Part shown: piece by piece, positions 36,040-44,479 of the stretch | Layout of the letters: each line of letters opens with the position of its first letter | Position numbering within the stretch: position 1 is the first letter of the stretch | Origin: Phycisphaerae bacterium | Lineage (GTDB): Bacteria; Planctomycetota; Phycisphaerae; UBA1845 | Length of the DNA: 44,479 nt | Reading direction: 5' to 3' | Assembly (NCBI GenBank): GCA_024102815.1 | Contig: JAGFJJ010000020.1 | Coordinates: forward strand, 1-44,479 | Program-made: the position numbers and the translations under genes | Notes under the pieces: generated by a model | Seen by the model: the letters and a program-made list of their open reading frames with translations, nothing else | Databases searched by the model: none | What the model was told of the DNA's origin: nothing

Positions 36040-38287
36040 GATCGACCTCCACACCGAATATGCGCCTCAGCACCGGCAGGACCAACGCGGCCCGCTCATG
36101 GTCGAACTCTGCCGTATCGGCGCATGGCGCAGTGTGCGTTGAGCGGGCGGCGCGCTCGGCCATCAGCCGTCGCTCTGGAGCGGCGAAAGTCGCGAATACT
36201 CGCCTGATTGGCGGCAATATCATCATGAAATGATCGGCCGTAAGACCGCGCAGCCACTGGTCCATCAAATTCCACATCACCTCGTCGTGAACCACCAGGA
36301 AGCCGCTTCCGGAAAGGAAGCCCTCGATCCAGGCAGCAGCGTGTGCGGGTTCGTTCGCTGCGGATAGCGCCACGCTAAGTCGGTCGGCCACCTCCTCGGG
36401 TGACCAATGTCCCGTGTCGTAGAGAATGCGTACTGCTCGGCCAGCAACGATTCCGTGAAGTCCGCTGTAATCCGCCAGTTGGACCAGCGAGTTTCGCCAG
36501 GAGGCCCGGTGTTCGTCACGCTGCAGGAGCGCGATGGCGTCATTGACCGCAACGACGTGCCCGAACATTGATCGGGCGGCATCGTCGTCGAGGGAGGAGC
36601 ATGCCGGAATAACGCCGACGCAGATACGAGCAACCAGCCCGTCGCACACCTCCGCGACCATGCTCACGTCGGTCTGCCGGACATTGCCGTATCTCGTGAC
36701 CCTCGCCAGAGCAGGCAGGGCTTCCATCAGTTGGAGCACGTCTCCACCTTGAGCCGCTCTGTTGCGAAGTTCGACCATCAGGGCGGTCACGGCTTGCGGT
36801 AGATCGGCCAGCAGTGCGTCGTCGACGATCGCGCTGAGTTCCGGAAGAGAATCAGCCTGGCTGACGCGGTCGATCGTGAAGTTGGTGGCTGCATCCTGGA
36901 TCGTGTTGCCCCATCGGCTGGCATCGACCAGGGCAACGACGAATTCCGGCCGCCACTGCACGCGCCAAAACTCATGAAACGTGCCTTTCTTGCCGTACTG
37001 CTCCTGTCTCTCGCCCCACGGCACGTTGAGCAGATTCAAGCGGTGGAGCAGTTGACTTCGCTCTAGGTCCAGAGGTTTACGAAGGTCGAGGTCGTAGTCC
37101 TTTTCGTCGGCATTGACCGGCAGTCGAAGCCGCCGCTGAAGCTGCTGGAGATCCTGTTGCAACGGAGCGAGCGGGACATCGTCGGGCACGCGGCCAAGCC
37201 GGTCACCTATGACCAGTTTACGACGGATCAGCCGCATCGGGGCGTCTCCCCCGAGGCACATCACGGCCTGTGCGGCCTCGTCGAGCTCTTCCAATCCCGG
37301 GAGCGGCCGCTCGCGCAGTGCGGCGAGGGTATCGGCGAGGCGCACGGCCTCGATGACGTGTGCGCTCGAAGCATCCATGTCCTGCTTTCGCATCAGCCGC
37401 GCGACGCGGGTCATCCAGTGAATGGTCGGGCTACGGTCGTGGGTCCAAAGTAGGTCGTAGTATGCTGGGGAGTTAACGCCAGCCCCGTAGCCCGAACGAA
37501 ATGAGAGCCGGTCGTACGACCAGGGGACCCAGGCGGCAGCCGTCTTCGACTTCGGAAGACCCTTGAGCGTAGCGCTGTCTTCGCCGGCACATCCCTTGCC
37601 GTGCGGGTTGCGCAGCGCCGGCGCGTGCCATGCACCACAGATCACGGCCAGTCGTTCGCTGCCGCGCCTTACGGCGTCCCGAATGGTCTTGCGCATGAAC
37701 GCCTCGCGTTGGGCTTCCAACCGCTTGCTGTCGGCGGGACCTTCCTGCTCGCGAAGTGCCGTCATGGCGTCGGCGATGGCGTCAAACACGGTGACATGAG
37801 CACCCGAGCGTGATTCGACCAAATAGTCCCACCAACGTTCACTGTCAGAGAAACCTGCAACCGCGGCGAGCTGACCCAACGGGTCGGACCGCAACGATTC
37901 TGCGTTTTCATCGCCTGTTGGCGATTCGTCGGCGTCGGGGCTTTCGTCCTGCCGGTCGTCGTCACGGCCGAGCCGATAAGTCTGTGGCAGATCCATGAAC
38001 TCGACGCGAACGCCGCGGGCCAATGCATGGCGAATTGCGATCCACTCAGGCGAGAACACCGCAAAAGGATAGAAGACGGCTCGTTGCGGCTCGTCAGGCG
38101 CGTAGATCATCAGCGCCACCGGGGGATGCATGTCATTGCTTGCCGCCAGCGGAATCAGGTCATTGGCATCCGGCGGTCCCTCGACCAGGACGGTATCGGC
38201 CTCGAAGGACTTGAGAGCCTGAAGAAGGCTTCGGGCAGATCCCGGACCATGGTGGCGGATGCCGAATACTCGCAAGTCGCAGGACAC
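36026..38287 (-). CDS. DUF5682 family protein
   Basis: 753 residues from the GTG at 38287, with GAGGGAG 5 nt upstream; another GTG at 38320 would overlap the ATPase gene and lacks a site. The N-terminus has the family signature GIRHHGPGSARSLLQALKSF, TVLVEGPPDANDLIPLA. The order of a histidine motif followed by a 'VEGP' strand recalls the TraB/EreA-like hydrolase fold. ICGAWHAPAL at about residue 235 would give a second conserved His (inference). The remaining ~500 residues are mainly helical with no known domain. Biochemical function is unknown. Its place between the MoxR ATPase and the VWA gene, with overlaps, suggests it is a substrate or third component of the complex. Confidence 0.85.
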   Translation of the reverse strand: MSCDLRVFGIRHHGPGSARSLLQALKSFEADTVLVEGPPDANDLIPLAASNDMHPPVALMIYAPDEPQRAVFYPFAVFSPEWIAIRHALARGVRVEFMDLPQTYRLGRDDDRQDESPDADESPTGDENAESLRSDPLGQLAAVAGFSDSERWWDYLVESRSGAHVTVFDAIADAMTALREQEGPADSKRLEAQREAFMRKTIRDAVRRGSERLAVICGAWHAPALRNPHGKGCAGEDSATLKGLPKSKTAAAWVPWSYDRLSFRSGYGAGVNSPAYYDLLWTHDRSPTIHWMTRVARLMRKQDMDASSAHVIEAVRLADTLAALRERPLPGLEELDEAAQAVMCLGGDAPMRLIRRKLVIGDRLGRVPDDVPLAPLQQDLQQLQRRLRLPVNADEKDYDLDLRKPLDLERSQLLHRLNLLNVPWGERQEQYGKKGTFHEFWRVQWRPEFVVALVDASRWGNTIQDAATNFTIDRVSQADSLPELSAIVDDALLADLPQAVTALMVELRNRAAQGGDVLQLMEALPALARVTRYGNVRQTDVSMVAEVCDGLVARICVGVIPACSSLDDDAARSMFGHVVAVNDAIALLQRDEHRASWRNSLVQLADYSGLHGIVAGRAVRILYDTGHWSPEEVADRLSVALSAANEPAHAAAWIEGFLSGSGFLVVHDEVMWNLMDQWLRGLTADHFMMILPPIRRVFATFAAPERRLMAERAARSTHTAPCADTAEFDHERAALVLPVLRRIFGVEVDHDVG

Positions 38288-38301
38288 AGGTGCTCCCTCG
38301 A

Positions 38302-39396
38302 CTACAGTTCCTTTCGGCACGCGCGATAGAGATCCGACCAGCCGGATCGCTCCTTGACGACCGTCTCGAGGTATTCCTTCCAGACCACGGCGTCCTGCAC
38401 GGGATCCTTCACAATCGCGCCAGTCAATCCCGAGGCCACATCGCCGGCCCGTAGCGTGCCGTCGCCGAAGTGGCCCGCCAGCGCCAGTCCGCTGCCGACG
38501 ACGCTGATGGCTTCGGCTGTGGACATCGTCGCCGTGGGAGACTTCAACTTGGTCTTGCCATCGGCGGTCTTGCCTTCGCGGAGTTCTCGGAAGATTGTCA
38601 CGATCCGCCGGATCTCGTCGATCGGAGGTGCATCGGCTGGCAGTTCCAGGGCCCGGCCGATGGCTTCTACGCGCGTCTGCACAACGGTGACCTCTTCGTC
38701 GGCCGTGGTGGGCGTGGGTAATACGACCGTGTTGAAACGCCGTCGCAGCGCGCTTGAGAGTTCATTGACACCGCGGTCGCGGTTGTTGGCCGTGGCAATG
38801 ACATTGAAGCCCTTGGTGGCCTGAACCTCGCTATTCAGCTCAGGAATCGGCAGTGTTTTCTCGGAGAGGATCGTAATGAGGGTATCCTGTACGTCGCTCG
38901 GAATACGGGTGAGTTCCTCCACGCGCGCAATGCGCCCTTCGCGCATCGCCCTCATCACCGGACTGGGGACCAGGGCGTCTTCCGAGGGGCCCTTTGCTAA
39001 CAACAGGGCGTAATTCCAACCGTAGCGAATGGCCTCCTCCGGCGTACCCGCGGTGCCCTGCACAAGCAGCGTGGAATCACCGCTGATCGCCGCTGCAAGA
39101 TGTTCGCTCAGCCAAGTCTTTGCCGTACCGGGCACTCCGAGGAGCAGCAGCGCTCGATCCGTGGCCAGGGTAGAAACAGCGATTTCGACGCGGCGCCGAT
39201 CCCCGATGTATTTAGGGGTAATCGCGAATCCGCTCTCCAGCTTGCCGCCGAGCAGATAGGTCGCCACTGCCCAAGGCGAGAGCTTCCAGCTGGGCGGCTT
39301 TTGACGGCTGTCCTCTCGGGCGAGAGCCTCCAGTTCCTCCGCAAACTGCTCTTCGGCGTGGCACCGGAGCACCGTCGGACGCTTATCCTTCGTCAC
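38302..39396 (-). CDS. MoxR-like AAA+ ATPase
   Basis: 364 residues. The start is a GTG at 39396, with GAGGAG 7 nt upstream, overlapping the DUF5691 gene by 14 nt. Walker A is GVPGTAKT (about 87-94); the Walker B region is IARVEELTRIP, where the usual DE is EE. Sensor 1 is VIATANNRDRG and the arginine finger lies in ELSSALRRRF. This is the MoxR pattern. Such ATPases act with VWA proteins as chaperones that activate or remodel partner proteins. All catalytic elements look intact. The DUF5682 gene follows after 14 nt. Confidence 0.92.
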   Translation of the reverse strand: MTKDKRPTVLRCHAEEQFAEELEALAREDSRQKPPSWKLSPWAVATYLLGGKLESGFAITPKYIGDRRRVEIAVSTLATDRALLLLGVPGTAKTWLSEHLAAAISGDSTLLVQGTAGTPEEAIRYGWNYALLLAKGPSEDALVPSPVMRAMREGRIARVEELTRIPSDVQDTLITILSEKTLPIPELNSEVQATKGFNVIATANNRDRGVNELSSALRRRFNTVVLPTPTTADEEVTVVQTRVEAIGRALELPADAPPIDEIRRIVTIFRELREGKTADGKTKLKSPTATMSTAEAISVVGSGLALAGHFGDGTLRAGDVASGLTGAIVKDPVQDAVVWKEYLETVVKERSGWSDLYRACRKEL

Positions 39397-40951
39397 TGCG
39401 CAGCTCCTCTTGCATCGCCCGGCGGAACATTAGCGTGGCCGCCAGCTTGTCCACCATTTCATCGTGGCCCTTATTCCAGGCGGATGTGTTTCGATTCCAG
39501 CCGGTGGCCGCTTCCTCTGCGAAGGCCGGATTCATCCGTCTAGCAAATTGCTGTGTGACCAGCTTTCGCAACGTATGATCATACATGGCGGTGTCCGTGC
39601 ACAAGTACTGCCGGAGCGCCTTCAGCACGGCACGAGAAAGCTGAGTCGACCAGGCGTGATCGCTCCCCGCCAGCAACGCGAGCAGGGGAGGATCCCGGAG
39701 GTTTGCCCGACTCCCGAGCAGCTCCAGGACCAGGAGCTCGCGCATCGACGAGCCAGCACAGCCTGCCAGCGCTTCGAGTTCCTCGCCCTCAAGCGCGTCC
39801 GCGTGATCTGCACACACGCGCAGCAAAGCAATGGCCCATTCCTCATTGCCCTGACGTATTGCAGCGCGGCACCAGCCGCGAAGGATGGGCGCTTTCCAGT
39901 CCGAGGCCGCGGCTGCGCGAACAAGCTCCTCCGGTTCCAGGTTCGCTCCGGACCGCCATGCTTCCAGCTCGGCACCGGCCAAGACCTGGCACAGCACACT
40001 TGCCTTGTTACCCATGCCATGTTGACTCTTGTTTTCGACGCCGTCCCGGTTCAGTGCCGCGTCGATGGAGTTCGGAGGAGTTACGTCGACCAACACCTGT
40101 TTTCCGCGGATCAAGCCTTTGCGCACCTGAAAGTTGACCATGGCGCGAGCGCGCTGAAGCATACGATTGGCATACCCCGAGGACGGCAGCCGGGCCAGCA
40201 GGTCACTCGCGATCGATCTCACGGACTTGCGCTTGTCGTCTAGCGTGGATTCCAGGAACGCCTCGTCCGCTTCCGAAAGCCCGATGGCAAGCTGTCTCAG
40301 AATCTTCGGCCGATCATCCGGTGACTCCTGCGGCCAAGTCTCGGCTACAAGGCTGCGTCCTGCATTGGGGTCACATCTTCGCAGTCGGGCCAGCGCGATC
40401 AGCCGATCCTCCGGATCCCCAGTACGCCAGATCTCAGCCGCGTTGTCCTCCTGCACCAATCGGCGCCACCGAGGGTGCTGCCGCGCAAGCCAACGCCCGC
40501 GCTGCCTGAGGACCTGATTGAAAACACTGTCGTCCAGTGCCGCGAGGCTACGATCCAGGAAGCGTGGCAACTGCTCGTCGGGGATCCGTACCCCCATTTG
40601 TGCAGCAAGTTGGCACCATTCCTCAAGCAGCATCCCGTATTCGCCCTCGAGAATCTGAAACAACTGCTGCCCCGCGCGCAGACTGCATTCAGGAGCATCC
40701 TCTGGTGGAGGCACTTCCAGAGTTCGGCTCAAGGAGGCGGGGCTTCGCCCGGCAAGCTCATAAGGGCCGAGAACCGCAACGGCATTCAAGAGCTTGGTTG
40801 CCACGTCGTCGGCGGTGGCGGCATCGACCAGCGCACCGGCCGGGCCCCCGATTGTAGGCAGGTTCGTGCCGAGGCGATCCATCCCCAGCACTGCGGCAGC
40901 AACAAGCCGCTGCCATTCGCCCCTCGGACTGTCCACTGGTGCCGTCGACAT
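39383..40951 (-). CDS. DUF5691 family protein
   Basis: 522 residues from the ATG at 40951, which shares one base with the TAA of the SWIM gene (TAATG), a typical coupled junction; the frame is open to 41053. The N-terminus reads WQRLVAAAVLGMDRLG, and a region near residues 190-270 with DRLIALARLRRCDPNAGRSLVAETWPQESPDDR is HEAT-like. The rest is helical (LDDKRKSVRSIASDLLARLP, then EELVRAAAASDWKAPILRGWCRAAI). It appears to be an alpha-solenoid scaffold without catalytic motifs. The family name is recognised from its regular place between SWIM and MoxR genes; the function is unknown. Confidence 0.82.
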   Translation of the reverse strand: MSTAPVDSPRGEWQRLVAAAVLGMDRLGTNLPTIGGPAGALVDAATADDVATKLLNAVAVLGPYELAGRSPASLSRTLEVPPPEDAPECSLRAGQQLFQILEGEYGMLLEEWCQLAAQMGVRIPDEQLPRFLDRSLAALDDSVFNQVLRQRGRWLARQHPRWRRLVQEDNAAEIWRTGDPEDRLIALARLRRCDPNAGRSLVAETWPQESPDDRPKILRQLAIGLSEADEAFLESTLDDKRKSVRSIASDLLARLPSSGYANRMLQRARAMVNFQVRKGLIRGKQVLVDVTPPNSIDAALNRDGVENKSQHGMGNKASVLCQVLAGAELEAWRSGANLEPEELVRAAAASDWKAPILRGWCRAAIRQGNEEWAIALLRVCADHADALEGEELEALAGCAGSSMRELLVLELLGSRANLRDPPLLALLAGSDHAWSTQLSRAVLKALRQYLCTDTAMYDHTLRKLVTQQFARRMNPAFAEEAATGWNRNTSAWNKGHDEMVDKLAATLMFRRAMQEELRSDEG

Positions 40952-42315
40952 TACGCTACTCTTGCGAGGAGGGCGCCACTCTCGCTTTGAATCTGAGCGA
41001 AAGATCGACCGTCGCGAAAGACGCTCAACGGCTGCAGCGACCGGCCGTCCCACTCTCCGAAAACCTGGATCGGCCCACCACCGCTAATGGCCAACAACTG
41101 CCAGCCACAATCGGTATCGATCATGAGCGATACGGAATTGGCGGTTTCGTCGGCCAAGAGCCAATTAGGCAAATCGCGAACGTCGCCGGGACACGGTGTT
41201 ACTTGATTCAGGAAGACCGGCGAACTCTCGAGCCACGGTTGCACTGCGATAGCCTCAACGAACGCTTGCCTCGCCGCGTGAATGGAAACCCCCGGCGGAA
41301 GCGGCTCGCGAATCAGTCCTCCTTCGGTCCGCTGCAATACGGCGGCTCTCAGCGGCCGCGCGCCGGGATAGAAGGTCAATTGAGCTTCGAATTCGGTCCC
41401 AAGGGCAAACGTGGTGTCAAATGACTGACTGCCGGCGGCAAACTGGAGTACCAATGCAAAACGCTGGCTCTTCCTTCCCAGAAGCCAAGTTCGCCGCACG
41501 CGCAATCGCTCCTGCCTACTCGTGACCTGCCCGACGATAATCCAGCGATCATCCACACATGGCAGCTTGCGGAGCTCTTCCTCTGGCGTTGTCCACCCCA
41601 CATATGTCCGCACGTCAGCCTGCAGATCGTCGGAAAGAGCTTCGATATTTTGGTAGGCAGTCAGCAACAGATGGAGCCGGCCGGTTATGGTCGACATGCG
41701 CTCCTGCCAGCCCTCGCCAGACGACGAGATCGCTCCCAGATGGCGGACGTAGCGTGCCAGCCCCGGGGCCTGCGCGTCGACCATTCGCGCCGCCATGCCC
41801 TCCCAAAAGGCTGCGGGCTGAGCCTGGGCGCTCCCCAACCCCTGCCGCGCCAAGTCCTTCAGCCAAATCATCAGTTCTTCCACCCCACGCCGGACGTTGG
41901 CCTCGCGTTTATCGGCCCGGCGGGCTTGGGCGACGGGATCGACCTCCGCCGCCGTCTCCCGCCGTGCGGCCCGTTGCTCGTTGCGCGCGTCGCGCTCCTT
42001 CAGCCAGTCGCCAACCCAGGCCGGCGGCTTCGTTTCGGCAACGGCGCCCGGACTCTCCGCGAGGATCAGGAACAATGCCAAGGCGTGCTTGCAGGGGAAT
42101 TTGCGGCTAGGGCAACTGCACTTGAACGCCGGCTCAGTCAAGTCGATCCGAACTTGGTAGGGCTTGCTCCCGCTGCCCTTGATTTCGCCCCACAGGGCGC
42201 GGTCGCTGCGGCCGAGCGTCTGCCACTTGGTGGGCTTAGCCAGACCCTGCCCAGCCTTGGAGGAGCTCGCATCCGGGGCAAGCTCCAGGATTTGTTGGGG
42301 GGTCCAGCTTCCCAT
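40951..42315 (-). CDS. SWIM zinc-finger protein
   Basis: 454 residues from the ATG at 42315, with AGGGA 7 nt upstream; the frame is open to 42387. A complete SWIM motif, CSCPSRKFPCKH (CxC-x6-CxH), lies at about residues 67-78, within FKCSCPSRKFPCKHALAL. SWIM fingers bind zinc and mediate nucleic-acid or protein contacts. The N-terminal WTPQQILELAPDASSSKAGQGLAKPTKW is also typical. A long helical middle (to about 200) and a beta-rich C-terminus follow. It is the first gene of the operon and is preceded by a likely promoter. A role as DNA/RNA-recognition component is inference. Confidence 0.88.
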   Translation of the reverse strand: MGSWTPQQILELAPDASSSKAGQGLAKPTKWQTLGRSDRALWGEIKGSGSKPYQVRIDLTEPAFKCSCPSRKFPCKHALALFLILAESPGAVAETKPPAWVGDWLKERDARNEQRAARRETAAEVDPVAQARRADKREANVRRGVEELMIWLKDLARQGLGSAQAQPAAFWEGMAARMVDAQAPGLARYVRHLGAISSSGEGWQERMSTITGRLHLLLTAYQNIEALSDDLQADVRTYVGWTTPEEELRKLPCVDDRWIIVGQVTSRQERLRVRRTWLLGRKSQRFALVLQFAAGSQSFDTTFALGTEFEAQLTFYPGARPLRAAVLQRTEGGLIREPLPPGVSIHAARQAFVEAIAVQPWLESSPVFLNQVTPCPGDVRDLPNWLLADETANSVSLMIDTDCGWQLLAISGGGPIQVFGEWDGRSLQPLSVFRDGRSFAQIQSESGALLARVA

Positions 42316-42358
42316 TACCGGTTCCCTGCGCCCGTCGGTGCACGACTCGGGACGGTCC

Positions 42359-42387
42359 ATCGCACAACGCCGCAAAGCGGTTGTCAA
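42359..42387 (-). promoter_or_regulatory. Candidate promoter with operator-like spacer
   Basis: On the minus strand a perfect TTGACA is followed by a 17-nt spacer and TGCGAT, ending 43 bases before the SWIM start. The -10 is poor. The spacer itself contains an inverted repeat (CAACCGC and GCGGCGTTG around TTT), where a regulator could bind. No sigma-54 -24/-12 element was found here, although an RtcR-type gene lies upstream. Confidence 0.4.
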
Positions 42388-42534
42388 GTCGTCGGTGCGC
42401 TGTGTGGTCCTTTGGACGGCTATAGCTCCGGCATTCTGGGAACAAAGATCGATAGTTCGCTTCTCGAGGCAGCAGTTCCCAAACCCGATCAGCGACGCCC
42501 CCTGCGCAAAACCCAGCGTTGCGGTTTATCCAAG

Positions 42535-43683
42535 CTAGGCATCCTGCGCGACCGTGCTGATCTCCTCCCACTGGACGCCGAAGCGGCTCAGATACTTCCT
42601 CAGCCGATCCGCGTCGTTGGCCTTCTTACGCCGCTCGCGCGAGGCCGCGAACAGCACACGACCGGCCTCGGAAAGCGTGCGAGACGCGCGACACACGGTC
42701 AACACATCTGCAAGTTGCACCCGCTCAAACCGATCAAGCTCCGCGAGCCGATCGGGATCCAAGATTTGCCGGAGCAGGCCCACACCCACGCCTTCGGAAT
42801 CGGGTCGCCAGATGGTGTTGAGGCGCTCGATCTCCTCACGAACCGTATCGACGGAAATTCGCCCGCCGTTTGCCAAGGTGGCCATGCGTGTGATGGCACC
42901 ATTCAGGTCGCGAAAGTTATTCGTCCAGATTGCCAATGCTGACTGGGCGAATCGCACGAAATTGGTACGTGCTTCTTTGTTGAAGGTGACCCGCTGCCCC
43001 GTTCGGCGAGTGAAGTTCTCCAGTTCATAATCGATGTTCGGCTCGATGTCCTCGCGCCGATCGCGCAATCCGGGTAGCCGAAAAGCCCAGAGGCTGATTC
43101 GGGCAAGCAGGTCGTTGCGGAAGTGTCCAGTGCACACGTCGGCGTGCAGGTCGCGGTTCGTTCCGGCGAGCAATTGAAATTCGCTCTCCACTTCCTGATC
43201 GGCCCCGACAGGCGAGAATCGTTTCTCTTCCAGCGCGCGGAGGAGCATGGCCTGCTCGTCCGGTCCCATGTCGCCGACTTCGTCCAGGAATAGGACTCCT
43301 TGATGTGCCTTGCGCAATAGGCCTGTCCTTGCCTGCAAGGCGCCGGTAAACGCGCCCTTGATATGCCCGAACAGCGTCGACATGGCCGCATCGCCGCGCA
43401 GTGTTGCGCTATTGACCTCGACGAAGGGTCCGCTGATCAGCTTCCGAGCGGACTTCAGCTCATAGATCTGGCGTGCCAGGCGAGACTTGCCGGCTCCCGT
43501 CGGTCCCATCAAGAGCAATGGTTCGGAAGAGCGCAGCGCGACGCGCTCGATCTGCTCGATCATGGCGTTGAATTGCCGGTTCCGCGTTTCGATACCCGAC
43601 TTCAGGAACGTCAGGCTTTCGTGGTGCTCGAGGGCGAAACGCGACGCGAGCCGGTCGTAGCGCGAGATATCCAGGTCGATGAT
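42535..43683 (-). pseudogene. rtcR: RtcR AAA+ and C-terminal part, sensor missing
   Basis: The frame matches RtcR, the sigma-54 activator of rtcBA RNA-repair operons, from the interdomain linker onward: IIDLDISRYDRLASRFALEHHESLTFLKSGIETRN, then MIEQIERVALRSSEPLL, Walker A GPTGAGKS, the sigma-54-contacting GAFTGA, Walker B GVLFLDEVGD, and the C-terminal NDADRLRKYLSRFGVQWE. E. coli RtcR has about 180-190 residues of CARF sensor before IIDLDLSRY. Here a stop lies five codons upstream and the preceding DNA encodes something else in another frame. An internal ATG at 43563 could start a 342-residue protein, but no ribosome site precedes it. If made, it would lack its ligand control. Confidence 0.8.
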
Positions 43684-44299
43684 TGCCGAACTGGCTCAGG
43701 AGCAGTTCCCAGGAGGCACGGCCGATTTTCGCAAGTCGCCGCGTATCCTCGTCGAACGATTCGCGGAGGCTCAGCGTACGCTGCGCCGCGCAAAGTGGGG
43801 TAATGGCCGCATCCACGATCCGGCCGTTAACCAGGTACTCGAACATCGGCTGGCTGACCGCCCGATTCTTGCCGCGGTCGATCATGAGCAGCACATCCCC
43901 GAAGTTCGGCCGGTTTCGCGAGTCGTAGCGCAACAGGGCGTAGCCGTCCTCCGCCCGCGGCGATGAGGACCGACGGACAGAACTCGACGCACTCCCGGGG
44001 TGGGCCCGGAACCTCCTGGATTGGGGCGACCAGCGGCCCTGTTCTACGCAGACGACCGGTACGAGGGCCTTACCCTTCGCCGGGACCATAACGCTTCCGA
44101 CGAGGGTCCGGTTCTGCATTCCGCCGACCAGGTGCCGGCCGTCGACCAGGAGCACGGGACGCTCACCGTTGTTGACGACTTCGAGCGTATTGACGATGGG
44201 TCTCCTGGCGGTTTCGGCGATGGACACCGTGCCCGCGGCAAGCCCCTCTTCAAGCAGGTCGTACGCCAGTGAGCCCGGAGGGCCCTCACTGAACAGACA
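43460..44299 (-). pseudogene. ARPP-1-like plus TROVE-like composite fragment
   Basis: One frame carries two partial families. CLFSEGPPGSLAYDLLEEGLAAGTV, VNNGERPVLLVDGRHLVGGMQNRTL, VMVPAKGKALVPVVCVEQGRW and SRRF form the ARPP-1 (DUF6569) core. From 43942 it reads YALLRYDSRNRPNFGDVLLMI, MFEYLVNGRIVDAA, ASWELLLSQFGN, which resembles part of a TROVE (Ro60/Rsr) RNA-binding domain. The last third, to the stop at 43460, is the rtcR linker and AAA+ start read in the wrong frame. Neither domain has its usual ends, so this seems the product of deletions. The ARPP-1 call is fairly sure; the TROVE call is tentative. Confidence 0.5.
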
Positions 44300-44479
44300 T
44301 CCGGATCGCTCGTCAGCTTGACCTGTTCGGCAAAGTCGACGGTTTCGAGGTCCCACGTCCAAGTCGTGATCGCTCGCAGATTTCTTAGCATAGGCATCCA
44401 GGAAGCGAACTCACGCATGTCCTGGGACTGCAGAAACTCTTCCTTGGTCGGAAACTGCCCTTGAATGATCGCCTCGGCG
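44297..44479 (-). CDS. Partial gene at the window edge, unrecognised
   Basis: An open frame enters from the right edge: AEAIIQGQFPTKEEFLQSQD, MREFASWMPMLRNLRAITT, DLETVDFAEQVKLTSDPDV. It is protein-like to about 44297, after which the coding signal moves to another frame (the ARPP-1-like one), while the formal stop is at 44044. It may be the C-terminus of a separate gene or the true N-terminal part of the next one with a frameshift. No family recognised. Confidence 0.4.

Noticed and set aside
42388..42534. Sigma-54 (-24/-12) promoter before the SWIM operon
   Set aside because: No TGGC-N8-TGC element was found in either orientation in this short region.
41650..42942. 430-codon plus-strand frame
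   Set aside because: Antisense to the SWIM and rtcR coding regions, both of which have clear motifs; no ribosome site.

Overview
This window looks like a chromosomal piece of a planctomycete (Planctomycetota, perhaps a Phycisphaerae-like lineage from the environment). The evidence is indirect: GC-rich DNA, many secreted proteins with dockerin-like 'PGDCN.D..VNL.D' ends, TSP3 and MopE-type calcium or metal repeats, a prepilin-like protein with a C-terminal H-x9-DG motif, a very large Ser/Thr kinase with kinesin-light-chain-type TPRs, and an IPTL-CTERM-like sorting tail. No rRNA, complete tRNA or CRISPR array was seen.

Layout. (a) 0.1-6.6 kb, minus strand: secreted proteins. They include a fibre-like protein with a C-terminal S74 intramolecular chaperone, a lipoprotein, a cysteine-rich secreted protein and a short paralogue of the fibre N-terminus. 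An IS630-like remnant interrupts the series. (b) 6.95-8.6 kb, plus: a LuxR-type regulator overlapping a prepilin-like gene. (c) 8.6-12.9 kb, minus: a secreted subtilase gene lying between a decayed IS3 orfB and a decayed IS3 orfA. (d) 13.2-16.1 kb, plus: a natural fusion of diadenylate cyclase CdaA with CdaR/YbbR, followed by an mgtE Mg2+ transporter carrying a stop and a frameshift. (e) 16.4-24.7 kb: two large convergent secreted proteins. One contains an exact-length tandem duplication; the other has a cohesin-like N-terminus and MopE repeats. (f) 25.3-32.9 kb: a zeta-toxin-like ATPase cut off by an IS5 remnant, the giant kinase-TPR protein, and an S8/S53-like protease with an IPTL-CTERM-like tail. 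(g) 33.7-34.9 kb: a decayed integrase-type transposase, a lone HTH-coding fragment and a 23-nt match to a tmRNA 3' end that may be an old attachment site. (h) 34.9-42.3 kb, minus: a tightly overlapped five-gene operon, SWIM / DUF5691 / MoxR ATPase / DUF5682 / VWA. (i) 42.5-44.5 kb, minus: the AAA+ half of the RNA-repair regulator RtcR without its sensor domain, abutting ARPP-1-like and TROVE-like fragments.

How the genes may work together. The best candidate for a poorly described system is region (h), probably with (i). A MoxR ATPase and a VWA protein form a chaperone-like pair in known systems. Here they are translationally coupled to a SWIM zinc-finger protein and two proteins of unknown function, next to a broken RNA-repair regulatory locus. 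Elsewhere the window is rich in secreted calcium-binding scaffold-like and protease genes. It carries five decayed transposase fragments, all on the minus strand, and several truncated genes, so gene erosion is a clear theme. Start codons were moved inward wherever a Shine-Dalgarno sequence clearly favoured it. Family names rest on recognition of motifs by eye, without database searches.
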